Position numbers and translations under genes: made by a program
Notes under the pieces: model-generated
The model's database searches: none
What the model saw: only the letters and a program-made list of their open reading frames with translations
Told to the model about the DNA's origin: nothing
Assembly (NCBI GenBank): GCA_003508835.1
Contig: PUFA01000225.1
Location: 1,798,001-1,862,000 of the forward strand
Length of the DNA stretch: 64,000 nucleotides
Direction of reading: 5' to 3'
Source: Eonycteris spelaea
Taxonomy: Eukaryota; Chordata; Mammalia; Chiroptera; Pteropodidae
Shown here: one piece after another, positions 1 to 11,420 of the stretch
Layout: the number at the start of each line of letters is the position of its first letter
How positions within the stretch are numbered: the stretch's first letter is position 1

Positions 1-32
1 TGAAATGTAGCAGTTAATACTCTGTATTATTG

Positions 33-166
33 TGAGCAAAGCTTCATCTGTATTTGCAGCCGCTCTCCATCTCCAGTATCACCGCCTCAGCTCCACCTCA
101 GATCATCAGGCATTAGATTCTCATAGGAGCACTGGTCTTTGGTGCCAAAAAGGTTGAGGGCCACTG
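33..166 (+). mobile_element. MER1-type hAT-Charlie DNA transposon relic
   Basis: The stretch matches the remembered MER1 consensus in order: a segment with 'agcttcatctgtatttgcag', a segment with 'cattagattctcataggagc', then a terminal part with 'ggtgccaaaaaggttgaggg' and 'ccactg'. The middle of the full element is missing, so this is an internally deleted non-autonomous copy. Bases 1-32 may belong to it but are not recognisable. The L1 begins immediately after its 3' end. Confidence 0.75.
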
Positions 167-1507
167 ATATAAATGATAAAGAATTCAAAATAGTATTCAT
201 GAAGAAACTCAATAAAACACAGGAAAATTAAAAAAGGCAGTTCAATGAGCTTAGGAATAAAATTAATGAACAGAAGGAATACTTTACTAAAAAGACTAAA
301 ACTATAAAAAAGAACCAAACAGAATTCTGGAGCTTAATAACTCAATAAATGAACTATAGAATGCATTATAAAGCATTAGAAACAGAGGAGACCATATGGA
401 AGAGAAAATCAGTGACTTTGAAGATAGAAAACTAGAAATGATTCAGGTGGAAGAAGAGAGAGAAAGAAGATTTTTTTTTAAATGAAAGAATTCTACAAGA
501 ACTATCTGACTCCACTAGAAAGGGCAACAAAGGATAATGGGCATCCCAGAAGGAGAAGTGAGGAGGAAAGGGACAGAGAAGCTATTCAAAGAAATATTTG
601 ATGAGAACTTCCTAACCCAGGGAAGAGACTAGATATTCAGGTACAAGAAGCTAACAGGATACCTAATTACCTCAATGCAAAAGACTTTCTCTAAGACATA
701 TTATATCAAAATTGTCAAAAGCTAATAATGATAAAGAATTCTCAAGGAAGCAAGGGGAAAAAGACATTAACCTACAAAAGGAATCCCATCAGCTTATCAT
801 CAGATTCCTCACCAGAAACTCTACAGGCCTATAGAGAGTGGAATTATATAGTCAAAGGTAGAAACCACTAGCCAAGAATAATATATCCAACAAAGTTATC
901 CTTAGACATGAAGGAGAAATAAAGGCTCTCCCAGACATACAAAAGCTAAGGGAATTTACTACCACAAGATTTCCACTACAAGAAATGTTGAAGGGAGCTC
1001 TTCTACCTGAAATAAAAAGAAAAAAATATACAAAACATTGAGTAAGGTGACAGACACACAGTAGTAGGAAATTGCAATTCTATATCAGAATAGGGTATTA
1101 AACAATTATAACATTCATGTTAAAGGGATAAAAGCATTAAAAATAATTATAGCTACTGCAATTTGGGAATGAAAGCACAATGTGAATAGAGATAATTTGT
1201 GATAAAAAACATAAAAGGGGAGGATGAAAAGAATGGAGCTTGTAAAGGTTAATGAAGATAAGATGTTATCAGAAGAAAAAGAACTATTATATCTGTGAGA
1301 CATTATATACACTCTTCATAATAACCACAAAACAAAAGTCCAGAGCTGAGACACAAAACCTAAAAAGGAAGAAACAAAGAAAAATATTATAGAAAACCAC
1401 CAAGCTAAAATAGCGGAAGGAAACATAAAGGAAAATAAACAACGGAGATACAGTGCAATCAGAAAAGAAAAGATAAGTTTGCTGTAGTAAGTTCTTATAT
1501 ATCAATA

Positions 1508-4450
1508 ATCACCCTAAATATAAATGGACTGAACTCACCAGTCAAAAGGCACAGAGTAGATGGAGTAATAAAAACAAAAAACAAAAATGAAAAACAAAAA
1601 AACAAAAATGAAAAACAAAAAAACAAGACCTAACTATTTGTTGCCTGAAGGAGACTCATTTCAGCCCCAAAGTTGAACAGAGGCTCAAAGTAAAGGGGTG
1701 GAAGATGCTACTCCAAATAGTACCCAGAAAAAAAGCAGGTGTAGTCATACCTATATCAGACAAAATTGATTTCAAGACCAAAAAAGGTAACAAGAGATAA
1801 TTATGGACATTTTATAATGATAAAGTGGACAATCCATCAAGAAGATGTAATATTTATTAATAAATATGCATCCAATTTAAAAGCACCAAAGTACATAAAG
1901 CAATTATGAACAGAGCTAAATGAAGAAATAGACAGCAACACAATGATGGTGCGAGACTAACACTCCTCACACCAATGAATAGAGCATCCAAACAAAAAGC
2001 CAACAAGAAAACATTGGCCTTAACTGACACATTAGACCAGATGGACTTACTAGATATATAGAGAGTTTTGCATCACAAAGGGAGAGAATACATGTTCTTC
2101 TCAAGTGCACATGGAACATTCTCAAGGATAAAGCATAAGTTGGCACACAAAACACATTTCAATAAATTTAAGAAGACTGAAACCATAACAAGCATCTTTT
2201 CTGACCACAGCAATATCAAATTAGAAATCAACTACAAGAAGAAAGTTGGGAAAATATCAAACATGTGGCGATTAAACAATATGCTACCAAACCATTGGGT
2301 CAACTAAGAAATAAAAGAAATCACAAGATCCACAGATGTTTGGGATGTAGAAAAAGCAGTACAAAGAGGGAAATTTGTAGCAATACAAGCCTATCTCAAG
2401 AAACAAGAAAAACTTCAAATAAGCAATCTAAAATTAAATGTTAAATAACTAAAAGAAGAAAAATAAATGAAGCTCAAAGTCAGTAGAAGAGAGAAAATAA
2501 TTAAAATCAGAGTGAAAATAAATAAAATAGTAAATAAAAGACAATAAAAAGAAAAAATTAATGAAACAAAGAGCTGATTCTTTGAAAAGATGAACAAAAT
2601 TGATAAACCTTTGGCTAGACTCACTAAGAAAAAAAAATAAAAGACTCAAATAAATAAAACAGAAATGAAAGAGAAGTTACAATGGAAGTCAAATCACCAA
2701 AATACAAAGGACTATAAAAGAATACCATGAAAGGCTATGTGCCACCAGATTGGAAAACCTAGACAAAATGGACAAATTCTTAGAAGCATACATCCTAGAC
2801 TGAATCATGAAGAATTAGAAACACTGAATAGACCAATCGGTAATCAAAAACCTTCCCAAACTCCCAAAAGTCAAGGACCAGATGGCTTCACTATGAATTC
2901 TATCAAACAGTCAAAGTTTAATACCCATCCTCTCAAACTCTTCCAAAAAACTGAAGAGGAGGGAAAGCTTCCTAACTCATTTCATGAGGCCACCACTGCC
3001 CTGATACCAAAACCAGGCAAGGACAGCACACACACAAAAAATTACAAGCCAATATCTTTGATGAATATAGATGCAAAAATCCTTAACAAAATACTAGCAA
3101 ATCGAAAAACAACAGTATGGTAAAAGGATCTACATCGTGATCAAGTAGGATTCATTCCAGATATGCAAGGATGGTCAACATCCACAAATCAATCAACACG
3201 ATACAACACATTCACAAAATGAAAGATAAAAATCAGTACAATCCCTATAAAATCCTAATGCATTTTTAGAGAAAGAGAACCAAAAATATTAAAATTTGTA
3301 TGGAACCACAAAAGATCTCGAATAGCCAAAGCAATCTTGAGGAAAAAAAAAAAAAGAACAAAGCTGGAAGTATTACACTTCCCAATTTCAAACTATACTA
3401 CAAAGCTGTGGTAATCAAAATCGTATGGTACTGGCAGAAAAACAGACACACAGACCAATGGAACATAATTGAGAGCCCTACATAAACCCGCACATTTGTG
3501 GGCACCTAATTTATGACAAAGCAGCCAAAAATATACAATAGGGAAAGAGAAGTCTCTTCAGTAAGTGATGCTGAGAAAACTGGACAGCTATCTGCAAAAG
3601 AATGAAATTAGAATACTATCTTACACCATACACAAAAATTAATTCAAATTAAAGACTTGAATGTAAGACCGAAACAATAAAGTATATAGAAGAAAACATA
3701 GGCACTAAGCTTCTGGACGACTGTATTAGTGGTGTTTTGTGAACTTGACTCCAAAGGCAAGAGAAACAAAAGCAACAATAAACGAATGGGACAACATCAA
3801 ACTAAAAAGCTTCTGCATAACAAAGAAATCATTAAAAAAAAAAGGCAGCCAACTGAATGGGAGAAGATATTTGAATATGATACTTCTACTTCTGATAAGG
3901 GATTAATATCCAAAATGTATATTTTAAAAACCTCATACAACCAAACAATCTGAAAAATAAATATTAAAAAGAAATCTGATTGAAAAATGGGCAGGGATCT
4001 GGAGAGACATTTTTCTAAGGAAGACATATAGGTGGCCAACAGGGATTTTAAAAGATGTTAAATATGACTAATTACTAGGGAAATGCAAATCAAAACCACA
4101 ATGAAATATCACCTCATAACATTTATAACAATTATTATCAAAAACACAAGAAATAACAAATGTTGGAAAGGATGTGAAGAAAAGGAACCCTTGTACATTG
4201 TTGGTGGGACTGTAAATTGGTGGAGCTACTATGGAAAATAGTATGATGATTTCTCAGAAACTTAAGCATGGAACTGCCATATGACCCAAATTTCTCTTCT
4301 GAGTATTTATTTGAAGACTATGGAAACACTAATTTGAAAAGATATATGTACCCTATGTTCACTGCAGCACTATTTATAATAGTCAAGATATAGACATAAC
4401 CTAGGTGCCTGCTATGGATGAATGGATAAAGAAAATATGGCATATATATA
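1508..4450 (+). pseudogene. L1 ORF2 remnant (endonuclease and partial reverse transcriptase)
   Basis: ORF2 normally encodes an apurinic-type endonuclease followed by a reverse transcriptase that copies L1 RNA at the target site. Broken frames here still give ITLNINGLNSPVKRHR at about 1508 (start of the endonuclease), FFSSAHGTFSRI near 2095 and SDHSNIKLEI near 2199 (the conserved SDH catalytic motif). The reverse transcriptase fingers follow with LIPKPGKD and [18 protein letters not shown] near 3000-3105, and a later segment with [16 protein letters not shown] near 3390. The palm segment that should carry the catalytic aspartates is absent because of a deletion near 3230-3240. Many stops and frameshifts interrupt the rest. 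It cannot encode a working protein. Confidence 0.9.
1567..1626. repeat. A-rich 21-bp tandem duplication inside the L1
   Basis: A unit of about 21 bp, an A-rich stretch containing 'acaaaaatgaaaaacaaa', is repeated head to tail. It expands the naturally A-rich segment between the first endonuclease motif and 'acaagacctaactatttgtt'. It arose after L1 insertion, probably by replication slippage. Confidence 0.8.
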
Positions 4451-4874
4451 CAATGAAATATTACTCAGCTATAAAAAAGATAAAACAGTGCCATTTGTAA
4501 CAACATGGATGGATCTTAGGGTATCATGCTAAGTGAAATAATTTAGATGATAAAGGACAAAAACCTTTGTTTTCATTCATAAGTGAAATATAAAACAAAA
4601 AAGTGAAAAATGAACTAATAAAACAAAACAAAAACAAACTCATAGATATAAGCAACATAACGGTGGTTGCCAGATGGGAAGGGGGTGGGAGGAGGGTGAA
4701 TTGGGTAAAAAGGGTCAAATATATGGTGACGAATGGAAATTAGACTTTTAGTGGTGAGCACACAATATACAGATATCGAATTATGATGTTGTACCTCTGA
4801 AATTTGTATCATGTTATTAACTAATTTTACCTCAATTAAAAAAACACTCATTATTAAGGTTTTAAAATTTTTAA

Positions 4875-5095
4875 ACTTTTCAACATAATCACTATAATTA
4901 ATCTTCATAACCACCCAATGTGGTTGTATTATCATCATTCCCATCTTACAGATAAGAAAATGAAAGATCAAATAATTTTTAAAAATCCTTTATCTGAGGA
5001 AAAACAGAATCTCCTTACCCAAGGTCATGATGCTAGAAGTAGTCAGCCAGGAATTGAACCTGGTCTCGTGATTTCAGATCACATGATCTTCCTGT
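4875..5095 (-). mobile_element. MIR SINE, reverse orientation
   Basis: Reverse-complement MIR landmarks appear in order: 'ttaatcttcataaccaccc', 'cccatcttacagataagaaa', 'cccaaggtcatgatgctag' and 'gaattgaacctggtc'. A short insertion follows the 'gataagaaaatgaaag' part. It directly follows the L1 tail. Confidence 0.75.
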
Positions 5096-5099
5096 CCAC

Positions 5100-5780
5100 C
5101 GATGGGAACATGGTGGTCCTGGTAGTAGAGTAAAGGGATGGAGGAGAATATGCTCAAAGTGGCAAGTCATTTGTAAGACAAAAGCAAGTTCTCTTTTTTT
5201 CTTGCCCAACACAAGCAGTCACAGCCTCCAGGGGAGGTGTTGAGGAGGAAGGGCATGTAGACAGAAGGATCCCATCTTTGCCAAGGCCAGGCAAGTATAC
5301 TTCATGCTAGACGGTGGTCTAGAACATCAGCTGGAAGGCTCAGATGTTCTCAAGAGGCAGGGACTGGTGAATGTGTTGCTTTGGCTATGCAGTGGAGTGT
5401 GAGCTGTGGGCAAAGTTGAGTTTCGATGAGGGGAAAGGGGAAGAAATGGCCTGAGTGGTGCCCAGCCATCTGTCCTTTCAGGGCTATAAGTAGCAATCTA
5501 AAATTAACTCTGGACAGAGAAAACCCACTTAATTAAGAGGACCACCATCTGGGCTATCACTGTCTTCATGGGCTTCTAATTTCGTAGATGTGACAAGCAC
5601 TTGTTGCTTTTGCAGCTGTCCAAGAAAAGGCAAGAAGAAGCAAACTGTCATATTCCAAAGTCCTGGTGGCAGTGCGGAGCCAGGAGTGCTGTGACTTTTT
5701 TTACTGCTTTGGTAACTTGATCATTGTGCTCTTCTTTATTCTCCTATGACTGTGTTCTCTGTCTCTCCATGGGGCAGGTC
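5100..5780. other. Single-copy non-coding stretch
   Basis: No repeat or gene is recognised. A pyrimidine tract ending 'ttgttgcttttgcag' at about 5600-5617 followed by a Lys-rich stretch resembles a 3' splice site, but no open exon with a matching donor follows. Confidence 0.4.
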
Positions 5781-5789
5781 TATTTCTCC

Positions 5790-5960
5790 CTTTCCATCTG
5801 GACTTCATGAAGACAGGAGCTGTGCCTCACCAATCAGACTTAGAGCTGTCTAAGCACAGGGATTATGCCTCTCCCATTAGACTGGTAACTCCCCAAGGTT
5901 AAAGGTCATACCTTTCAGTAGCTTTAGAAACCCCTGAGCTACAGGGCTCCCATCTCCTCT
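5790..5960 (+). mobile_element. L2-like LINE 3' fragment
   Basis: The text resembles the L2 3' region ('...ctccatgagggcagggac...'), here as 'acttcatgaagacaggagct' and later 'gactggtaactccccaagg'. It is decayed and borders are approximate. Confidence 0.4.
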
Positions 5961-6289
5961 TTTAATCTCCCCCAGCACCAAGGACAGGGTCTGCTTTCAT
6001 CCTCCCTGCAGTGGTCAGATTGGCCAATTTGACTTCTTAGAAATCAGTGAACCACACAGGACCTGGTGAGGTGCTTGGGAGGAGATTTGGTACCTCAGTT
6101 CATCCTCTGAGCTGGTGCCAATGCCCAATTCTCACTCGAGTAGACTGAGATATGGAGCCCTAAGACTGTTCTTGTCTCTACCCCCTCCCTACCCCTCTCT
6201 CATGCCTTCCAGCCAATGAGCACTGCTACACACACCTGAGCAGACAGAAAGGCAGGTATAAGGCCTCGCTCAGCCTAGCAGCACAAGGA

Positions 6290-6665
6290 AATAAAAATAG
6301 TTTAATCAAAGAGTGCTTTATTCCCACAAGTAATCATTCATGCTTCCTCTTAAAGCTGAATGACAGGAAAAAGAAAAAGGTTCTACCTGAGAAAGAATTC
6401 TACTTCATTTTTTCAGATAACAAGTTATCTATATAACTGATAGTGTCTCCTTTCATACTGTATCTCCTAAGAAACTTTGGGGAAAAAAATGTGATCAGAT
6501 GAAATTTATATCTTCTCTTGATTCATGTACTTTATTGTTTTATTCCAAATTTAATCATCTAGTTTTATTTAAGCCATTATAAGATTCTTCAAACTCTAAA
6601 TTATACAGAAACACATTAAAATTTTATCATGTGTATATTTTGTCTTAACATCCCAAGAGGTCAAA
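6290..6665. other. AT-rich single-copy block, candidate conserved non-coding element
   Basis: About 370 bp of AT-rich, complex, non-repetitive sequence in a moderately GC-rich background, with several TAAT/ATTA cores such as 'aatttaatcatctag'. No coding frame and no repeat match is evident. Conservation cannot be seen from a single sequence. Confidence 0.25.
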
Positions 6666-6670
6666 ATTAT

Positions 6671-6800
6671 GTAGTAGTTCAAAAAACAGGCTTTAGAATT
6701 AGAGACATAGATATAAATTCCAGCTCTCATTAGTTTACCAGTGAGTTACTATAAATTGGGGACAGCACTTCTCTTTAGTCTATCCTCATTGGACCTAAAT
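6671..6800 (+). mobile_element. MIR SINE fragment
   Basis: MIR head and middle: 'gtagtagttcaaaaaacagg', 'aaattccagctctcattag', 'ccagtgagttactat'. The 3' part is lost. Confidence 0.55.
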
Positions 6801-6999
6801 TTGTCACCCTTCTCCCAGCTGACTCCTGCTTCCCCCTGTGCTCAGAGTCCCAGCAAGTCCACAGGCTGCTCCCGTTCCTGAAACTTGCTCCACCCCTCCC
6901 TCACCTGTCATCTCCTTTCCTGCGGGTCCTTCACATCTCAGATTAAAAATTACTGCCTTGGAGGGTACTTGCTTCATTCTCTACTTCAGACCAAGCTGA

Positions 7000-7135
7000 A
7001 TCCCAAACTTCAACATGCATAAAATAAATCACCCAGTGATCTTATTAAAATGCAGCACATCTGGGTGTGGCCCTACATTTGTTATTTCTAACAAACTCCC
7101 GGTGATTTGATGTTGTTGGGAGAAGTACCTTGAGT
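7000..7135 (+). mobile_element. MER5A-type hAT-Charlie MITE
   Basis: The segment contains 'cccaaacttcaacatgcat', 'tgatcttattaaaatgcag', 'tgttatttctaacaaactcc' and 'ggtgatttgatgttgttgg', the MER5A order. Both ends are eroded. Confidence 0.75.
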
Positions 7136-7189
7136 GTGGCAAGTCACCCTTGCACACCTGTAATTACTTGTCTAATGTTATCTGTCTTC

Positions 7190-7275
7190 TGGCTAGACTA
7201 AGCTCCCTACCCCAGCCCCTAGCACTGTGCCTACATGAGAAGCACTCAAGAAATGTTTAATTGATTAAACTGAGT
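7190..7275 (+). mobile_element. L2 LINE 3' end
   Basis: 'ctagcactgtgcctacatga' followed by 'agcactcaagaaatgtttaa' is the L2 3' terminus. Confidence 0.6.
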
Positions 7276-7369
7276 AATAGCTATAACGTCCCTAGCCTAG
7301 TTTCTTGGTCAGAGTAAAAATGATTAAATAAATGGCGTCAGCCATTATTAATAATATTATCACATGCTG

Positions 7370-7480
7370 ACGACTATAGTTCTTGAGGCAAGAACCATGT
7401 CTTTTACTTCTTTTTCATCTCAAATAATTCCTAGAATGGTCTGAACATAAAACCAAGTCCTGGAATGTGTTTGTTGAATG
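7370..7480 (+). mobile_element. L2 LINE 3' end
   Basis: 'cttgaggcaagaaccatgtc' and 'gtgtttgttgaatggatgc' match the L2 tail. It lies close behind the previous fragment and may be a second copy or part of the same insertion. Confidence 0.5.
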
Positions 7481-7639
7481 GATGCTTAAAAGAACAAATG
7501 AATGAGAGACCCTGGTCCACAGCCTTTATGAGTGTCCAACATATATCGAATGACAACATTAATATGTCAGCCTTTCATATAAATCCAAACCCTTCCTTCT
7601 ATCAATTCCTGTTTGTGGTTAGGAACACAGAGTTCAAAC

Positions 7640-8400
7640 ACAAATAACAGAGACCAAAGAGTTACTGACAAATCCTCAGAACAAACAAATAAGTGACAGC
7701 CCAGGAAGGAGAGTATTGTTTTAAAAATTATTTCCTTAGTCCTCAAAGAATTGGAACAAAGCAGGATTGTGTTGGCTGCCTCCTCTGCAAGAATTCACAT
7801 TCTAGGGCTGTCTAAATGCCAGTTAAATGCTACTCGGAATACAATGACTAACCCCAACAAGCAGCAGCAGCAACAGCAGCAGCCACAGGCGGGGGCTGCA
7901 ATGCTCCCCCTCTCACTAATTTTGCGGCAATTTCAGGCAATGGACCGCAGTTCTCTGTATGCAGCTTTTCTGATTACCCACACTTTGGCTACCCTGCCTC
8001 CATGTCATTCCTTTTGGCCCACTCTATGTTCTCTCCTTCCAACCAGAGAGTGAGCAGCGCTATGTGCAGTTCAGAAGTTTCTAAACAAAATAATCTTAAG
8101 GAAACCAGTGATCAGGTCATTTTTAGGTGACCTATCCCCTCTGCAGAATCAATTCCCTTCATTCTCAACCTCTTACAGATTAAGGAGGAAAGAAACCTAG
8201 AGAAGGCTCTTGAAGACGCTGTGCCTCCAAGTACATGACTATGGCATAAGAGCAGTCACTTAAATAAAAAAGGTTAAAAACATTAACCCTCAAATGCAAA
8301 GCTGGGTCTTAAGTATTTAAAAAATGAGGAAGTCTGTGAGTGCTGGTTTGAAAATATAGCAATGAAGAAAATGTTGTAAGAAAACAGGATTAAAATCAAA
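7640..8400. other. Single-copy stretch with a short CAG tract
   Basis: This non-repetitive sequence includes a short interrupted CAG/CAA tract at 7858-7884. An open frame at 7751-8053 reads through this tract as poly-Gln, but it has no other protein-like feature. The block at 7785-7850 has the texture of a conserved element (see findings). Confidence 0.35.
7858..7884 (+). repeat. Interrupted CAG microsatellite
   Basis: Runs of CAG and CAA ('gcagcagcagcaacagcagc' and onward). It is short and interrupted, hence probably stable. Confidence 0.85.
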
Positions 8401-8404
8401 CCAC

Positions 8405-8600
8405 CAGATAGATATTTATTGAAAAAGATACTGTGGTAGTAAATAGAAATAAATAAGATATGATACTGTCATTTATGTCCTTTATTATCTTGTTAGGTGG
8501 GATAAGATAGATAGGAAGTAACAATATGGCATTTAAGTAATGCTTCAAGGTACAATATCAGAGATATGACTAGGAAGCAAACATCTAAAAGCCAATGAAT
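8405..8600 (-). mobile_element. L2 LINE 3' end, reverse orientation
   Basis: 'gatatttattgaaaaagata', 'ctgtggtag' and 'gataggaagtaacaatat' follow the reverse-complement L2 tail ('...tatttattgagcacctac...'). Poorly conserved. Confidence 0.4.
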
Positions 8601-8640
8601 AGTTCAGGTGTTCAAGTTTTATCTGGAGATGACATGTTAA

Positions 8641-9840
8641 AGCCCACTTTTGTAACTGAAATCCTGTCTCAGTCACTCCAACTACATTCGGTGTAATTAG
8701 AAAAAAATGGAGACTGAATGAATAAAGATAGTGAGAATAAATGCTCTATTAAGCTGTACCCAAAGAGCGCAGCTCTTTGACACAAAGGGGGCAGACGTGT
8801 TCGGAGCCCTGATGTACAACAGCAAAGTACATCAGTTCAGAGAAAAAAGAGACTGTGGCAGGCTTATAGGGAGGGGTGAAAGCTAGCAGGAGGTGGGATG
8901 GGGCCGGTGGAAGGTGTTCAAGTTTAGGTCTTGGAAGCTTGAGGTAGGGGTATAAATTAAGTCAGGACAAAAAGGCATAGGTCACTTGATACTGGGTTGT
9001 GTTTTGAGCAACAATCCAAGGCTCAAGGGCAGGAAGGATGTCAATTGGAATGGAGAGGAAAGTTCATGTATAAGAACAATGGGAGAGGAGCTGGAATGTG
9101 GAAAGCTCTGGATGCTAAGGTAGAGGGTTTTTTGTTTTGTTTTTTAAATTATGCAAGTAACAGAATACATTCTTGCAGTATAAGGCTCAGGTGATATAGA
9201 TGATGTTAATGAACCCCTCAGAACCCTCTCTCACCCAAGTCCCCACTACAGAGGCGACACTGTCCCTGGCTAGGAAGATGTCCTTCTGTCAGGCTAGAGA
9301 CTTCATGTATCAGACAATGGGGACTCGCTGGAACTTCCTGAGCCAGGGACCATGTCCAAATCAGGAACAGTCAGGAGAGGAGGACAGGTGATCCTGAAGA
9401 ATTAAATAATTCAAGACACAAGATGGGAGAGAGTAAATGGGTAGGAAGAAAAAGAGAGTGAGCAAACAGGCTTGTAGGTGACACTGAGACTGACTGATGG
9501 AAACAGAGACCGAGGGAGATTGATCAACGGCAGAAAGGAGAACAGGCGGTAAAATATTTTAATAGGAGGAACTGAAGGGGGACTTGGAGTACAGAGGACA
9601 AGGCCCGTCACCAACAGAACAAAGATGATGAGAATACAGGATTATCGAAATCAGGGTTGGCTGTACCCACCAAGATGGTGAAGGAATTGGCCACAATATC
9701 GGTTTAGAACTGAGCAGAACCTAGATGGCTAGTTAAGTATCCAAGCAGGAAAGACCTCTAAGAATAACAGAGGCCAACAGGAGGTGGTAGGCAGAGGATA
9801 ATTCAGTTTTAAAAATCTAACCAGTTATCTGCCTCAGCGG
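8641..9840. other. Single-copy stretch with a short hairpin
   Basis: No recognised repeat or gene. It contains the inverted repeat 8809-8835 and, near 9125-9150, a T-rich patch. Open frames at 8997-9194, 9200-9391 and 9411-9614 are short and unlike any protein I know. Confidence 0.35.
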
Positions 9841-9844
9841 CTAA

Positions 9845-9895
9845 ATAACTGTTCTTGATACATAGGAAGCGCTCAATACATGTTGAGTTGAATGT
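9845..9895 (+). mobile_element. L2-like LINE terminal scrap
   Basis: 'gatacataggaagcgctcaa' followed by 'tacatgttgagttgaatg' matches the L2 terminus. Confidence 0.45.
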
Positions 9896-9974
9896 TTTCA
9901 TACTTAAGTTGCAAGGACCACAGGTATAGGTATGGAAGACTCCATTAGTTTCCTACCCAAAAGCTATTCCCTCC

Positions 9975-10515
9975 TTCTTCCCTAGTTTATAAGACCCCAT
10001 TTTGTTTGGGTTTTTTGTGGTACGATGGTCACTCAGGGAAGGTGGATCTTCCTCCAGTTCCAAGGGACTAGCCATGATTTGGCTAAGCCAGCCCGGTAAT
10101 ATCATCCCCCTTTGCTAGTGGTTGGTTTAGGGATGAACATATGGCCAATTTGGCCAACTAGGAATAAAAAGAAGTCAGCTGGGGAAACTTCTGACAAAGA
10201 TTATTTTCTCTGTCAAAAAACAAAAACAAAGAACAGTATATTGTATTCCTACCAAGAACTTGGCTATTTTAGAACATGATCTTTGGGATTACGGCTGCCA
10301 TCCCATAACCATGAGGTGATAAAGCTGGAGACTACGAGTTGACAAATGAAAGAAACCAAAGTGGAAAGATAAAAAAGCCTGTGTCCTTTGTAACATGAGG
10401 CCTGCCCCAACCCTGAAACCGCCTACCTTCAGACTGCTTATTATGAGAGGTAATTAAACGTCATTTGAAGCCTTTGTCATCTGGGTATTCTGTGTAGTCA
10501 CCTGAAGGCAAACAA
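9975..10515 (+). mobile_element. Ancient LTR-like interspersed repeat
   Basis: The order of landmarks ('gccatgatttggctaagcca', 'ggttggtttagggatgaaca', 'ccaatttggccaactagg', 'gctgccatcccataaccatg', 'cagactgcttattatgagag') matches a common mammalian LTR-type repeat ending in a degenerate '...ataataaa...' segment. I cannot name the family. It has no coding remnant. Confidence 0.55.
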
Positions 10516-10879
10516 ATGGTAATTGGAGAGATAATCTGCACCAGTTTTTACTAAGACCCTGAAATGTTTAACAGGGCAACGAAGTTCTTGCTGCTGCATA
10601 CTGGACTTAGTGGACGGGGGAAGGGGAGGCAGCTGGACAGCTTGGAGAAGAGCCTGAAACTGCTGGAGCAGCCCAGGAAGCAGTAACTCAATGCAGCTCA
10701 AATCAGTGCAGTGCAACACAATGCAACTTAATAACCATTAACTGCAGTCTTCTAGGCACAAACTCTTTGGGAATAAAAGGATGAACAACACATGGCCCAC
10801 ACCATCCAGGAAGCTTTCTCCTTGTCTTTAGCAATTGTAGATGGGGCCCTGCTGCTAGATCACTTCTTGGTCTTCTTCG

Positions 10880-11420
10880 AAGATTCTGCTTCCTTTCCCT
10901 GCACTTCAAACACAGCTATTTCCCAGGGTCTCACTCTCAGCAATTCCCCCCTGGAGAATCTTTTCTCCACCAGTGGTTTCAACCACCTCTTCCTGGATCA
11001 TGATGCCCATATCCATTTCCTAGGTTCTTCTTCCTCTCACACAATGAAATCCTTATTCCCAGCCGTTCACTGACCATCTCCACTTGGATCTCCCACAGGT
11101 ACCTTAAAAACAATAGCAGACTTGTGGTCTTCTATACAAAATCTCCTTTTTCTGCTTCTCCTTCTAGTCACATTATCAGCGGATGACACCATCATCATCG
11201 AGCAGGTTCACTTAGCTAGACTTGAGAACCAGGTTCTTCTCTCTCTGAGCCTCCCCATCCAATTCCTACCTATTTTGGCTCCTAAGTATCTAATCACTCT
11301 GTTCCTTAGTATTCATGCTTCCTGCTGTACTTTAGTTCATGTCTCAACTGGATCACTACAAAACCTGATGATGGTTTTCCTACACCTAACAGTATTTGTC
11401 TTTGAGCTTCTTTCTGCAAT
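10880..11420 (+). mobile_element. Decayed L2 LINE internal segment
   Basis: C/T-rich sequence with 'ctgaccatctccacttggat', 'ctcccacaggtaccttaaaa' and 'catcatcatcgagcagg' resembles the L2 segment just upstream of its 3' end. The open frame 11122-11523 partly reads through it and is not a gene. Confidence 0.4.

Larger units (their letters stand above)
168..4845 (+). mobile_element. Long decayed L1 (L1M-type) LINE
   Basis: This is a single plus-strand L1 with remnants of the ORF1-end and inter-ORF region (about 168-1500), ORF2 (about 1508-4450), and a 3' UTR ending in a short A tract at about 4838-4845. It is AT-rich and full of stops and frameshifts in every frame. The distance between recognisable ORF2 landmarks is roughly 0.7 kb too short, mainly because of a deletion near 3230-3240. 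The 5' end is truncated against the MER1 relic. A decayed target duplication is possible ('cactgat' before, 'cactcat' after) but weak. Identification as L1 is firm; the subfamily is not determined. Confidence 0.93.

Noticed and set aside
2737..3123. 128-codon open frame as a host gene
   Set aside because: Its protein is L1 ORF2 reverse-transcriptase fingers sequence and it sits inside a decayed L1.
5600..5690. Splice-acceptor-like tract followed by a possible exon
   Set aside because: The acceptor-like 'ttgcag' is real text, but no frame with a plausible donor and no protein similarity follows.
7751..8053. 100-codon frame with a poly-Gln run as a small gene
   Set aside because: Only the CAG/CAA tract gives it character. 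There is no conserved domain or Kozak support, and the composition elsewhere looks like translated non-coding DNA.
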